Made by a program: the position numbers and the translations under genes. From Erysipelotrichaceae bacterium (GTDB lineage: Bacteria; Bacillota_I; Bacilli_A; RFN20; CAG-826): DNA of 64,000 bases. The notes under the pieces were generated by a model. The model did not search any database. It was not told where the DNA came from and was given only the letters and a program-made list of their open reading frames with translations. Shown one piece after another: positions 39,690-48,830 of this stretch. The first letter of the stretch is position 1. Each line of letters starts with the position of its first letter. The stretch spans positions 1 through 64,000 of the forward strand of contig SVAY01000010.1 in NCBI GenBank assembly GCA_015059185.1, given 5' to 3'.

Positions 39690-40926
39690 GAAGGATTTAG
39701 TCGTAGTTGGTGGTGGCGCTGGCGGATTAAGTGCAGCCATTTCAGCATATAAAAACGGCATTAAAGATATTCTTATTTTAGAAAGAGAAGACCATTTAGG
39801 TGGTATCTTACACCAATGTATCCATAATGGTTTTGGTCTTACTAAATTTAAAGAAGAACTTACTGGTCCAGAATACGCATTCCGTCATATTAAAGAAGTT
39901 GAAGAACTTGGTATTGAATATAAACTTGATACTCAAGTGCTTAATATCTCAAAAGATAAAGTAGTTACCTATTCTAATCCAAAGGATGGCTTAGTGGATG
40001 TTGAGGCTAAGGCAATTGTAGTTGCAACAGGTAGCTATGAAAGAACTCCTGGAGCAATTATGCTTCCTGGTGATAGAGTGACCGGCATTACAACTGCTGG
40101 TACCGCTCAAAAGATTTGTAACATCACCGGTTACATCACTGGTAAAAGAGTAGTTATCCTAGGTAGTGGTGATATCGGACTTATTATGGCTAGAAGACTG
40201 ACTCTTGAGGGTGCGAAAGTCGTCTGTGTTGCAGAAATTATGCCATATAGTAACGGTTTACAAAGAAACATTGTCCAATGTTTAAATGACTATAATATTC
40301 CTTTATATTTATCAACAACTGTCAGCAACGTTATTGGTAAAAAGAGAGTAGAAAAAGTTGTTTTAAGTAAAGTCGATGAGAATCTTAGAATCATTCCAAA
40401 TACCGAAATGGAAATTGATTGTGACTGCTTAGTCCTTTCAGTTGGACTTATTCCTCAAACAACATTATTTGAGAAATTGAAGGTTAATTATGGCAATAAT
40501 AGAGGAGCGAAGGTCGATGAGAATTTAATGACCGAAGTTCCTGGTGTCTTCACCTGTGGTAATGCTTTACACATCCACGACTTAGTGGACTTCGTTAGTG
40601 AAGAAGGCGACATCGCTGGTAAAGGTGCAGCAGATTATTTAAATAACAAGATTCATGAATCTCGTAAGATCACATTCTCTAACGGTGAAGGCGTTAGTTA
40701 CGTCGTTCCTAACTTTGTTAACGCGGATAGCGATGCAAAGGTGAATGTGAAATTTAGAGTAAGAAAACCACACAAAACTGCCAAATTATATATTAAGAGT
40801 GGAGATGAAGTTATCTTATCTCGTCCTTTACTTGGTCCAGTTCCAAGTGTGATGTTTAATATTCCATTAACCATGGATAAGATTAGAAATGCAAATAATA
40901 TAGAGGTGAGTGTAATCGATGAGTAA
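39682..40926 (+). CDS. NAD(P)/FAD-dependent oxidoreductase, second subunit of the GlpA-type complex
   Basis: 414 residues of the pyridine nucleotide-disulfide oxidoreductase fold. There is an FAD motif at the N-terminus (VVVGGGAGGLSAAISA), the family signature HLGGILHQCIHNGFGL, and an internal NAD-binding motif (VVILGSGDIGLIMARRL). It is encoded between the GlpA-type gene and the DUF1667 gene with 8-base overlaps on both sides, indicating translational coupling. It probably passes electrons between the dehydrogenase and NAD(P) or another carrier; this is inferred from the conserved trio. Confidence 0.85.
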   Translation: MIKKDLVVVGGGAGGLSAAISAYKNGIKDILILEREDHLGGILHQCIHNGFGLTKFKEELTGPEYAFRHIKEVEELGIEYKLDTQVLNISKDKVVTYSNPKDGLVDVEAKAIVVATGSYERTPGAIMLPGDRVTGITTAGTAQKICNITGYITGKRVVILGSGDIGLIMARRLTLEGAKVVCVAEIMPYSNGLQRNIVQCLNDYNIPLYLSTTVSNVIGKKRVEKVVLSKVDENLRIIPNTEMEIDCDCLVLSVGLIPQTTLFEKLKVNYGNNRGAKVDENLMTEVPGVFTCGNALHIHDLVDFVSEEGDIAGKGAADYLNNKIHESRKITFSNGEGVSYVVPNFVNADSDAKVNVKFRVRKPHKTAKLYIKSGDEVILSRPLLGPVPSVMFNIPLTMDKIRNANNIEVSVIDE

Positions 40927-41266
40927 GAGAGAATTTACATGTATTGTTTGTCCTAGAGGATGCCACATTGAAGTTGATGATGACCTCAATGTGACCGGTA
41001 ATTCTTGCCCAAGAGGAAAGGATTACGTTTTAAGTGAAATCACTAATCCAGTGAGAGTAGTGACCTCCACAGTGAGGGTTAAAAATAGACCTATGTGCGT
41101 TGTTAGTGTAAAGACTAATACCGCCATTCCTAAGAGCAAAATTTTTGAACTTATGGATGTAATCAATCAAGCTAGTGTTGACGCTCCAACCCATGTTGGT
41201 GATGTTGTCGTTGATAAGCCGTTAGGTCTTGATACCCAAATCGTTATTACTAAAGAAATTAAATAA
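40919..41266 (+). CDS. DUF1667 Cys-motif protein of the GlpA-type operon
   Basis: 115 residues. The N-terminus has CIVCPRGCHIEVD followed by GNSCPRGKDY, four Cys that could bind a metal or iron-sulfur centre, then NPVRVVTSTVRV. This is the DUF1667 pattern, a family that accompanies the two flavoproteins encoded upstream. It overlaps the preceding gene by 8 bases. It is thought of as a small accessory subunit; its biochemical role is not established. No clear terminator follows before the next gene. Confidence 0.85.
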   Translation: MSKREFTCIVCPRGCHIEVDDDLNVTGNSCPRGKDYVLSEITNPVRVVTSTVRVKNRPMCVVSVKTNTAIPKSKIFELMDVINQASVDAPTHVGDVVVDKPLGLDTQIVITKEIK

Positions 41267-41305
41267 AACATTTATTTTCAGTAGTTTTCAATGCTATATT
41301 GAGAA

Positions 41306-41314
41306 TGATATTTT
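41306..41314 (+). promoter_or_regulatory. Extended -10 upstream of the RNase J-type gene
   Basis: TGATATTTT (41306-41314) with TTTTCA (41285-41290) 18 bases before the hexamer. The ATG is 10 bases further on. AGGA at 41315-41318 could give weak ribosome binding. Confidence 0.35.
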
Positions 41315-41324
41315 AGGATAGTCA

Positions 41325-43016
41325 ATGGAAGATAGAATTAAGTTTTTAGCCCTAGGTGGTCTTGATCAACCTGGTCAAGATTGTTATGTCATTGAGATTA
41401 ACAATGATATTTTTGTTATAGAATGTGGTAGTGGTCTCCCAAATAAATATTTACCGGGAGTTGATTTAGTTTTACCTAACCTTGATTATATCAAACAAAA
41501 TAAAGAACGCGTTGCAGCTTATATCATTACACATGGTCATGATGAAAGTATGGGTGCATTACAATATTTCTATAAGAACGCACCTGCTCCAATTTATTGT
41601 TCTAATTCCACAAGAATTATTATGGAAAGTGAAGCCCATCGTTTCGGCTTATCTCCTAATTTTAACTTCAATTTAGTGAAGCCTAGCGAAACTAAGGAAA
41701 TTAAAGGGCGAAAATTCCATTTCTTCCAAACTGCGCATAACGCTAGTTATTCTTTCGGTGTTGCAATAGAAACTTCTAGAGGCAATATCGTTTATACAGG
41801 TGACTATATCATTGATTTCAATGCGAAAGAAAAAGCGTATTATTTTGATCTTAAATATTTAGGGATGGTTTCTACTAAACCAACATTCCTCCTTTTAACT
41901 GAATCAAAAGCTTCAGGCAAAGATGGATATTGTTCTCCTAAACATAATGTCACTTCAAGAATAGAAAGATATTTCCTTTTCGGAAATAAGCGTATATTTA
42001 TAACCTCCTTCTGGCAAAATTTCTATCGTATTAATGAAATATGTAGTCTTGCTAAAAGAGCAGGTAAAAAGATTTATTTCTACAATGACTATACCGCAAA
42101 TGTCATGGCGGAACTTATGAATGCGGATGAATCGATCCATCTTGATCCAAAAGATATTATCCAAAAAGAAGATTTATTACGTTATCCTCAAAATAATGTG
42201 GTCATTCTTTTGCTCGGTAGAGGTAAACGATTATACGAAGAAATGACCAAATTAGTAGAAAAGACAAATGAAGATAAACGTATTGTTTTAGGAAAAGGCG
42301 ATATCTTTATTAATTGTGCGATTCCTGTTCCTAGTTTGGAGACTTTAGCAATTAGAAGTAGTGATAATCTCTATCGTAGTGAATGTGATGTAGTTTGGCT
42401 AAAATCTAAAGAACTAACATCAATGCATGCGAGAAAAGATGACTTGAAGTTCTTCCTAGGAACATTTAAACCTCAATACTTTATTCCTGTTAGAGGTTCG
42501 TTTGTAAACATGATGGAAAGTGCACGTTTAGCCTTAAAGATGGATATCGGTTTGACACATAATAACGTTTTCATCTTAGATAATGGTATGACTGTGGACT
42601 TTGGTGAAACAGGTCGACCACGTATTATCCCTAACGATGATAATAAGGTGAACATTTCTCCAGTCTTAGTTGATGGACTTGGAATTTCTAATGTCGCCGA
42701 AGAAGTTATCGGTGATAGACGTAGATTAGCAGAAGATGGCGTTGTCATCCTTGCTTGTACCGTTTCTAGAAGCGAAAAGAAGATTATTGCAGGACCTGAT
42801 TGTCAGATGCGTGGATTTGTCTTTGCTAAAGAAGCCGTTCCTTTACTTAAATCACTATCTCAAATATTTGTTGAAGAAGTGGAACTCAGTTTCCAAGGTG
42901 ATGATCCAAGTTTCAAGACTTGCATTACCAATGTGAAAGAAAGAACAAAACGCTTTATTATACGTGAAAATGGGCGAGAGCCACTTGTTTTACCAATCAT
43001 TATTCCGGTTGCATAA
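41325..43016 (+). CDS. rnjB: RNase J family protein with degenerate catalytic motifs (RNase J2-like)
   Basis: 563 residues, normal for RNase J, with metallo-beta-lactamase, beta-CASP and C-terminal domains (ending LVLPIIIPVA). The main metal motif, HGHEDH in active RNase J, reads THGHDESMG near residues 65-73, so the Asp and last His are replaced by Glu and Ser. This resembles B. subtilis RNase J2, which as I recall has HGHDEN and little activity. The later beta-CASP motif HxSGH reads LTSMHA, and IPVHGEY reads IPVRGSF, so more ligands are lost. TGD of the lactamase domain remains. It is probably a structural partner of an active RNase J1 encoded elsewhere; no such gene is in the window. Confidence 0.85.
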   Translation: MEDRIKFLALGGLDQPGQDCYVIEINNDIFVIECGSGLPNKYLPGVDLVLPNLDYIKQNKERVAAYIITHGHDESMGALQYFYKNAPAPIYCSNSTRIIMESEAHRFGLSPNFNFNLVKPSETKEIKGRKFHFFQTAHNASYSFGVAIETSRGNIVYTGDYIIDFNAKEKAYYFDLKYLGMVSTKPTFLLLTESKASGKDGYCSPKHNVTSRIERYFLFGNKRIFITSFWQNFYRINEICSLAKRAGKKIYFYNDYTANVMAELMNADESIHLDPKDIIQKEDLLRYPQNNVVILLLGRGKRLYEEMTKLVEKTNEDKRIVLGKGDIFINCAIPVPSLETLAIRSSDNLYRSECDVVWLKSKELTSMHARKDDLKFFLGTFKPQYFIPVRGSFVNMMESARLALKMDIGLTHNNVFILDNGMTVDFGETGRPRIIPNDDNKVNISPVLVDGLGISNVAEEVIGDRRRLAEDGVVILACTVSRSEKKIIAGPDCQMRGFVFAKEAVPLLKSLSQIFVEEVELSFQGDDPSFKTCITNVKERTKRFIIRENGREPLVLPIIIPVA

Positions 43017-43026
43017 TTATGAAAAC

Positions 43027-43047
43027 AGCACTTAAGTGCTTTTTTTC
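43027..43047 (+). terminator. Rho-independent terminator after rnjB
   Basis: Stem AGCAC / GTGCT around TTAA (43027-43040), followed by T7. Confidence 0.9.
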
Positions 43048-43055
43048 TTAATTAT

Positions 43056-43084
43056 TTGAATGAATAGTTTATTATATATATAAT
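43056..43084 (+). promoter_or_regulatory. Promoter of ftsK-pulA-plsC
   Basis: TTGAAT (43056-43061), exactly 17 bases, TATAAT (43079-43084). The ftsK ATG at 43092 follows after only 7 bases, so the mRNA should start at or next to the start codon. No Shine-Dalgarno sequence is present. Confidence 0.75.
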
Positions 43085-43091
43085 AGTAAAC

Positions 43092-45818
43092 ATGGAAGAC
43101 AGGAATTATCAAAGAAATAGAAAATTATTAGCGACCTTCATGGGTATTTTTCTTATTCTTTTAAGTATTGGCCTATTACTTAACGTGGGATTAGTTATGC
43201 GTACTATCTTAGCCGCATTTTTATTCCTATTTGGTAATTTCTATATTGTTATCATCGCTTTGATGATTTTTGAAGGCTTTTATTTAATTATCAAATCAAA
43301 ACTACTCCTCCCTCAAAAAAGATGGCAAGGTGTTATTTTAGCGTTTGGCCTTTTATTTGCATTAATGCTCACTAGTGGTATCACAATGAAAGCATTTAAC
43401 ATTACTAAACTTGAAGATATCATTAAAGATTTCTTCCGTTTATATAATGCATTTGATGGTGGTTATTATACTGATAATCTAGCTAAAACATATATCAATA
43501 CCTTCTCTCAAAACTTTGGTGGAGGTTTATTTGGCTATTTCTTAGCTGTTCCAGTAACTTATATCACTAACGTTGATATTACAATTACCATTGCTTCTTT
43601 ACTTGTAGCCGCTTCTTTAGCAATTGTGTTCTTTAAAGAAATTAAAGCTTTGGTTAAAGCAATTGTTGCACTAATCAAAGGAACAAGGGCAAAACATCCT
43701 CATAAGACTAAGGAAGAAAAATTACAAGAGAAATACAAGAATTCATTTGTGGATGAGAGCGATGTATATCTCCATGCGAACGAAGTTGGTAAAGATGAAG
43801 TGATTCCAGTGATGAAATCAACCGAAATCAGTAGTGTGGGCTTTGATAACGCTAATCAAATTGATATGCCTGCGAATTCAAAACCAATGCGTCCAATTAC
43901 TGAAACTGGGACTATTGAATTAGCGCATCTAGATTTATTCGGACAAAATAAAGAAGTCAAAACTCCTTTTGAAAATGAAACTGTCTACGTTAAGCCAGAA
44001 GAAAAAGAAGAAGTCTTAACAACGATGGAAGAATATATTGAAAAAACTACTCCTAGAGAAGAAGCTTCTATAGAAGTCGATATCACTCCTATGGAGAATA
44101 AAGAAGTAATTATACCAGAAGATAGTGATAACACTTCTTCTAAAGAAGAATTACATATCTTTTCTGAACCTACTATTCCTAATGAAAAGAAAGTGGAAAT
44201 AGTTATAGAAAAGAAGGAAGAAGTTAAACCAATAATTGAACCTGCTCAACCTGTTGCTCCAATAGTTAATAAAACTATGAAGCCAGTTGAAGAAGTGAAA
44301 CCAGTTGTCGAAGTTAAACCAACAAGAGTGAACTGGATACCACCTTCTACTGATAACTTAAAGACCTATCAAACGGAAGAACAAGAGCAACAAAATATCG
44401 ATGCAGCAATTGAGAAACAAGCGATTGTTAATAAAACATTCCAAGACTTCCATGTCCAAGCCGAATGTGTTGACTTTGTCATTGGTCCTTCCATTACTCG
44501 ATTATTAATCGATTACCCTTCTACAGGTACGATTAAGGCTGTTGAAAAGCTTAAGACCGATATCTCTAGATTAATGAATGGTACCCCGGTAAGATTTGCT
44601 GAAACCGTGCAAGGAACAAGATTTAGCGGCTTTGAAGTTCCTAACCCTGTTGCTGCGACCGTTTCCTTTAAGGAAGTGTTTGAAGCTCTTCCTCCTGTTG
44701 ATAAACATCCTACTGCCGTGCCATTTGGTAAAGATATCACTGGTAAAGTTATTTGCGCGGATATATGTGATTTCCCACACATGCTTGTAAGTGGTACTTC
44801 TGGTAGTGGTAAGTCTGTATTTATTAATGCGTTAATCGTTTCATTAATTGCTAGAGCGTCTCCAGATGATTTAAAACTCGTTTTAGTAGATCCAAAACGT
44901 GTTGAAATGAATCGTTATAGAGATGAACCACACTTATTCTGTCCAGTCATCAATGATTCTAACGAAGCAAAAGTCATGCTTTATAAGATGGTTGATGTGA
45001 TGAATCAAAGATACGCACAATTTGAAGAAGCGGATTACGCAACAAGTTTAAAAGAATATAACGCTTGGGCAAGAGAACATGACCGTAAGACCATGCCATA
45101 TATCATTATCATCTTAGATGAATATGCTGATTTAGCTTATTCTTGTAAAGAAGTGAGTATACCATTAGTCTCAATCTGTCAAAAAGCGCGTGCTTGTGGT
45201 ATTCATGTTATTGTTTCTACTCAAAGACCATCAACCGATGTTATCACCGGCACCATTAAAGCTAACCTCAATACGAGAGTTTCTTTAACCGCAGCGAGCT
45301 ATGTTGACTCAATGACCATCCTTGATGAAGGTGGTGCAGAAGGACTTCTTGGTAAAGGTGATATGCTTGTTAAGTCCCCACTAATTTCACGTACTGGCTT
45401 AGCCCGTTTACAAGGTTGCTTTATGCAAGGTAGTGAAATTGCCCATATCGTTAATTATTTAAAACAAAATTATAAACCTCAATATGATGAAAACTTCCTG
45501 GATTTAAGTGAAGAAGAACCTGAGCCACCAACAACAGCAATGTTTAATTCTCCTTTAGGAGATAGTGGCGATTCCGAAGAAGATAAATACAATTGGATAA
45601 AAGAATGGGCGATGATGCAAGACTATGTCTCAATGAGCAAGATTCAAAGGGAATGTAGTGTGGGATTTAACCGCGCTGGCAAGATGGTCAGAAGATTACA
45701 AGACGATGGTATTCTTTCTACTGAAACGGAAGGTAGTAACCGTGGCTTTAAAGTCATCGGTGGAGAATCTCGTTTTAATGATGCCCCTCCAGTTGGTAGT
45801 GATGAAATTAAAAGTTAG
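43092..45818 (+). CDS. ftsK: DNA translocase FtsK/SpoIIIE
   Basis: 908 residues. Hydrophobic segments in the first 210 residues anchor it in the membrane. A Glu/Lys/Pro-rich linker (about 215-440) leads to the motor. The motor has the alpha and beta RecA-like parts with Walker A GTSGSGKS (568-575), Walker B IIIILDEYADLA and STQRPSTDVITG. A C-terminal gamma winged helix follows (FNRAGKMVRRLQDDGIL), which in this family reads KOPS/SRS polarity sequences. The protein moves chromosomal DNA through the division septum. It leads an operon with pulA and plsC, and its stop codon overlaps the pulA Shine-Dalgarno sequence. Confidence 0.95.
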   Translation: MEDRNYQRNRKLLATFMGIFLILLSIGLLLNVGLVMRTILAAFLFLFGNFYIVIIALMIFEGFYLIIKSKLLLPQKRWQGVILAFGLLFALMLTSGITMKAFNITKLEDIIKDFFRLYNAFDGGYYTDNLAKTYINTFSQNFGGGLFGYFLAVPVTYITNVDITITIASLLVAASLAIVFFKEIKALVKAIVALIKGTRAKHPHKTKEEKLQEKYKNSFVDESDVYLHANEVGKDEVIPVMKSTEISSVGFDNANQIDMPANSKPMRPITETGTIELAHLDLFGQNKEVKTPFENETVYVKPEEKEEVLTTMEEYIEKTTPREEASIEVDITPMENKEVIIPEDSDNTSSKEELHIFSEPTIPNEKKVEIVIEKKEEVKPIIEPAQPVAPIVNKTMKPVEEVKPVVEVKPTRVNWIPPSTDNLKTYQTEEQEQQNIDAAIEKQAIVNKTFQDFHVQAECVDFVIGPSITRLLIDYPSTGTIKAVEKLKTDISRLMNGTPVRFAETVQGTRFSGFEVPNPVAATVSFKEVFEALPPVDKHPTAVPFGKDITGKVICADICDFPHMLVSGTSGSGKSVFINALIVSLIARASPDDLKLVLVDPKRVEMNRYRDEPHLFCPVINDSNEAKVMLYKMVDVMNQRYAQFEEADYATSLKEYNAWAREHDRKTMPYIIIILDEYADLAYSCKEVSIPLVSICQKARACGIHVIVSTQRPSTDVITGTIKANLNTRVSLTAASYVDSMTILDEGGAEGLLGKGDMLVKSPLISRTGLARLQGCFMQGSEIAHIVNYLKQNYKPQYDENFLDLSEEEPEPPTTAMFNSPLGDSGDSEEDKYNWIKEWAMMQDYVSMSKIQRECSVGFNRAGKMVRRLQDDGILSTETEGSNRGFKVIGGESRFNDAPPVGSDEIKS

Positions 45819-45827
45819 GAGTTATAT

Positions 45828-47984
45828 ATGCTAAATAGTTATGTCAAATTTAAACTAACTGAGCTAAGAAAAGTAAAGGCATTAGTCTTTACCGCGCTTC
45901 CACGTCCTAATGATATTAAGTTCACCTTATTTAAGGAAGGTGAAGCCCCAAAAGCCCTTAATATTATTAAATCGTCAAGTATGACTAGTGTTTCTATGTT
46001 CGAACTCGAGTTACCAGAACCATATGAGTTTGGTAAAGAACAATCTATTCATCTCTCGCATTTTACAAATAAACCAATTGATCTAGAGGATGTTCCATTC
46101 TTCCCAGAATTTGATCGTATGTTTAATTATGATGGAGATGATTTAGGCGCGACCTATTCAAAAAATTCGACAGCCTTTGCCCTTTGGGCACCTTTAGCAA
46201 GTAAGGTTGAACTCGAACTTGAAACAAGCAAAGATCATTTTGAAATATTTATCATGTCTCGTACTGAAAAAGGTGTATATCGCTTCACTAAAGAAGGCGA
46301 TTTACTCAATGCGAGATATTTATATCGAGTCACCAATAGTGGCGTCACTCTTTCTAGTACCGACCCATATGCGAAAGGTACTGATGTCAATAGCCGTTAT
46401 TCAGCGGTTGTTGATGTTGATGCGATTAAAGCAATGAAAACATATCCTCTTAAAAGAGAGATTAAAAACTATGTTGATAGCATAATCTACGAAGTAGGTG
46501 TGAGAGATTTTACTGAACAAGGGGGAGACGCTACAGACATTGTGAATCGCGGTAAATACCTTGGTTTCGTAGAAGAAGGAAGGAAGACTAAAGGTGGTAA
46601 CCCAGCAGGATTAGATTATTTAGTAAAGCTTGGTGTGACTCACGTACAACTTAATCCAATTATCGACTTCGGTAGTGTTGATGATGTTGATATGAATCTC
46701 AAATATAACTGGGGATATGATCCTATCTCAATGTTCTGTTTAGAAGGTAGCTATTCTTTACATCCTGAAATTCCAATGGAAAGACTGGTGGAATTTAAAA
46801 CCATGGTTAATGAACTCCATAAGCACGATATCCGTGTCATTGTGGACGTTGTTTATAACCATATTTATGAATATGTTTCTAGTTGCTACGAAAAGATTGT
46901 TCCAAGCTACTTCTTTAGAAGAAGAACCGAAGGATTTATTGCAAATGCATCTGGCTGTGGAGATGATGTCGCTAGTGAAAAATATATGGTTAGTAAGATG
47001 ATCAAAGATTCCATGAAATACTTCATAGAAGTATTTGATATTGATGGTTATCGTTTTGATCTCATGGGCTTAATTGATATTGATACTCTTAAAGGTGGTT
47101 TTAAAAAATGTAAGCAAGTGAAGGAAGATATCATGATGTATGGTGAAGGCTGGAACATGGGTATGGAACTTCCTTATGAAAAGAAGGGTTGTAGTGACAA
47201 TGCGGATAAATTACCAATGTTTGGTTTCTTTAATGACTCAACTAGAGATATTGTTAAAGGTCCAACATTTAAATCTGATATCAATAAGAAGGGTTATATC
47301 AATGGTGATATCAATTATGCATATGGCCTTAAATATGCAATATTTGGTTCAACTGTCAATATTAACTACGAACCTCGATATAAAGACGCGAATCAATCGA
47401 TCAACTATATCGAATGCCATGATAATAACACTTTATTTGATAAATTAAGTTATTCTAATGGTGATGAAGATGAAGAAACCATTCTTAGACGTGTAATGCT
47501 TGGAAATGGTTTATTAATGACTTTATGTGGTGTTCCTTTCTATCATATGGGTCAAGAGATTGGTTTATCTAAACATGGCGATGATAATACATATAATGTA
47601 TTAAAAGTTAACCGTATGGATTGGAAACTCATTGACGCACGTTGGAAGATGGTCGATTTCTTTAGACATGCGATTCAATTAAGAAGCGATATTGGTTTAT
47701 ACCATGAACATAGGCCTAGTGTTCTTCAAGATGCGATAGAATTTATCGATTTAGATAATGGTTTATTTGCTTATCGATGTAAGAAAAAAGAATTAATTAG
47801 AGGACATGAAGAATTCGTTGTTATTTATAATCCAAATAATAAAGCAATTACTTATGAGCTTTCTGATAATTATCGCATTGTCTTCCATGAAGCGGGTTTA
47901 CATCCGTATGATGGAATGACTTTAAAACATTTAATGATTCCACCAATTTCCATGTTGGTCTTAGTGAAGTGGAGAAAAGAATGA
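45828..47984 (+). CDS. pulA: Type I pullulanase-like glycoside hydrolase family 13 enzyme
   Basis: 718 residues. An N-terminal beta domain is followed by a CBM48-type segment (TAFALWAPLASKVEL) and a GH13 catalytic barrel. The pullulanase signature YNWGYDP lies near residue 294. The predicted catalytic residues are Asp411 (YRFDLMG), Glu440 (YGEGWN) and Asp532 (ECHDNN). The family hydrolyses alpha-1,6 branches of glycogen, starch or pullulan. No signal peptide is present, so it probably acts in the cytosol on stored or imported glucans. AGGAG precedes the start by 6 bases. The stop overlaps the plsC start as ATGA. Confidence 0.92.
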   Translation: MLNSYVKFKLTELRKVKALVFTALPRPNDIKFTLFKEGEAPKALNIIKSSSMTSVSMFELELPEPYEFGKEQSIHLSHFTNKPIDLEDVPFFPEFDRMFNYDGDDLGATYSKNSTAFALWAPLASKVELELETSKDHFEIFIMSRTEKGVYRFTKEGDLLNARYLYRVTNSGVTLSSTDPYAKGTDVNSRYSAVVDVDAIKAMKTYPLKREIKNYVDSIIYEVGVRDFTEQGGDATDIVNRGKYLGFVEEGRKTKGGNPAGLDYLVKLGVTHVQLNPIIDFGSVDDVDMNLKYNWGYDPISMFCLEGSYSLHPEIPMERLVEFKTMVNELHKHDIRVIVDVVYNHIYEYVSSCYEKIVPSYFFRRRTEGFIANASGCGDDVASEKYMVSKMIKDSMKYFIEVFDIDGYRFDLMGLIDIDTLKGGFKKCKQVKEDIMMYGEGWNMGMELPYEKKGCSDNADKLPMFGFFNDSTRDIVKGPTFKSDINKKGYINGDINYAYGLKYAIFGSTVNINYEPRYKDANQSINYIECHDNNTLFDKLSYSNGDEDEETILRRVMLGNGLLMTLCGVPFYHMGQEIGLSKHGDDNTYNVLKVNRMDWKLIDARWKMVDFFRHAIQLRSDIGLYHEHRPSVLQDAIEFIDLDNGLFAYRCKKKELIRGHEEFVVIYNPNNKAITYELSDNYRIVFHEAGLHPYDGMTLKHLMIPPISMLVLVKWRKE

Positions 47985-48763
47985 AGCGTAATTTATTCTT
48001 AGCTATTTTTAAAGTTGGATGGAAAATACCTTTAGCTTATATCTTTTGGATGAAGAGATATGCGAGCAATAAAGACAAATATCCAATCGCTTTAAAATAT
48101 GGAAAATTACGTAAACTTGTCAGAAACCTTAATAACGCTTTAGATTTTGAAATACATGGTTATGGATTAGAAAATATCCCTCATCAAACATCAGCTTTTT
48201 TCTCTAATCATTTGGCGGCAGTCGATCCTTTAGCAGTTATTGAATTACTTGATAAGCCAATCACATTCTTAGCAAAGACTGAACTTGAAACAGTGCCTTT
48301 TGCAAGTACTGCAATTAATTCTATTGAAGGTTTATATCTTAAACGTGATGATTTAAAACAGTCCTTACGAACAATGATGAAAATTCAAGAAGATTTAAAG
48401 AATAATAGAAAACACTGGCTTATCTTCCCTGAAGGCACAAGAAATAAAGATGATAGGGAGTTACTATTAGAATTCCATCATGGTACATTCCGTCCAGCGA
48501 TGAAAGCAGGAGTTCCAATTGTCCCAGTTGCGATATTTGGTACACAGAGAATCTTTGATAAGAAATCGAAATTTAGAAAATATCCTGTCCAAGTTATTTT
48601 TGATAAACCTATATACCCAGAAGAATATCAAAATATGAAGACTGAAGAAGTAGCCCAATTAGTACAGTCAAGAATCCAATCATTATTAACATATAAAGCG
48701 AGAAAATACGACCGCGCAATTTTAAAAGAAAAACTTGGAGATAACTTTAAAGAAAATCTATAA
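47981..48763 (+). CDS. plsC: 1-acyl-sn-glycerol-3-phosphate acyltransferase
   Basis: 260 residues of the PlsC/LPLAT family, which transfers an acyl group to lysophosphatidic acid in phospholipid synthesis at the membrane. The catalytic HX4D motif is NHLAAVD (His77, Asp82), the second family motif is FPEGTRN, and VPIVPVAIFG follows. The ATG at 47981 overlaps the pulA stop (ATGA) and has GGAG upstream; a GTG at 47969 is rejected for that reason. A terminator follows. Confidence 0.93.
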   Translation: MKRNLFLAIFKVGWKIPLAYIFWMKRYASNKDKYPIALKYGKLRKLVRNLNNALDFEIHGYGLENIPHQTSAFFSNHLAAVDPLAVIELLDKPITFLAKTELETVPFASTAINSIEGLYLKRDDLKQSLRTMMKIQEDLKNNRKHWLIFPEGTRNKDDRELLLEFHHGTFRPAMKAGVPIVPVAIFGTQRIFDKKSKFRKYPVQVIFDKPIYPEEYQNMKTEEVAQLVQSRIQSLLTYKARKYDRAILKEKLGDNFKENL

Positions 48764-48780
48764 ATGATTTATTAAACAAA

Positions 48781-48805
48781 GAGGAACAAATTCGTTCCTT
48801 TTTTG
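48781..48805. terminator. Terminator between plsC and the convergent methyltransferase
   Basis: Stem AGGAAC / GTTCCT (48782-48787 / 48794-48799), with a T run on the plus side and an A-rich flank that could serve the minus strand. It lies between converging genes. Confidence 0.8.
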
Positions 48806-48830
48806 TAATGATTATAAAAATGTAATGATA

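Noticed and set aside
47982..47984. Mollicutes code with TGA as Trp
   Set aside because: TGA ends pulA, rarA and dtd at the expected lengths, and Trp is written as TGG throughout.
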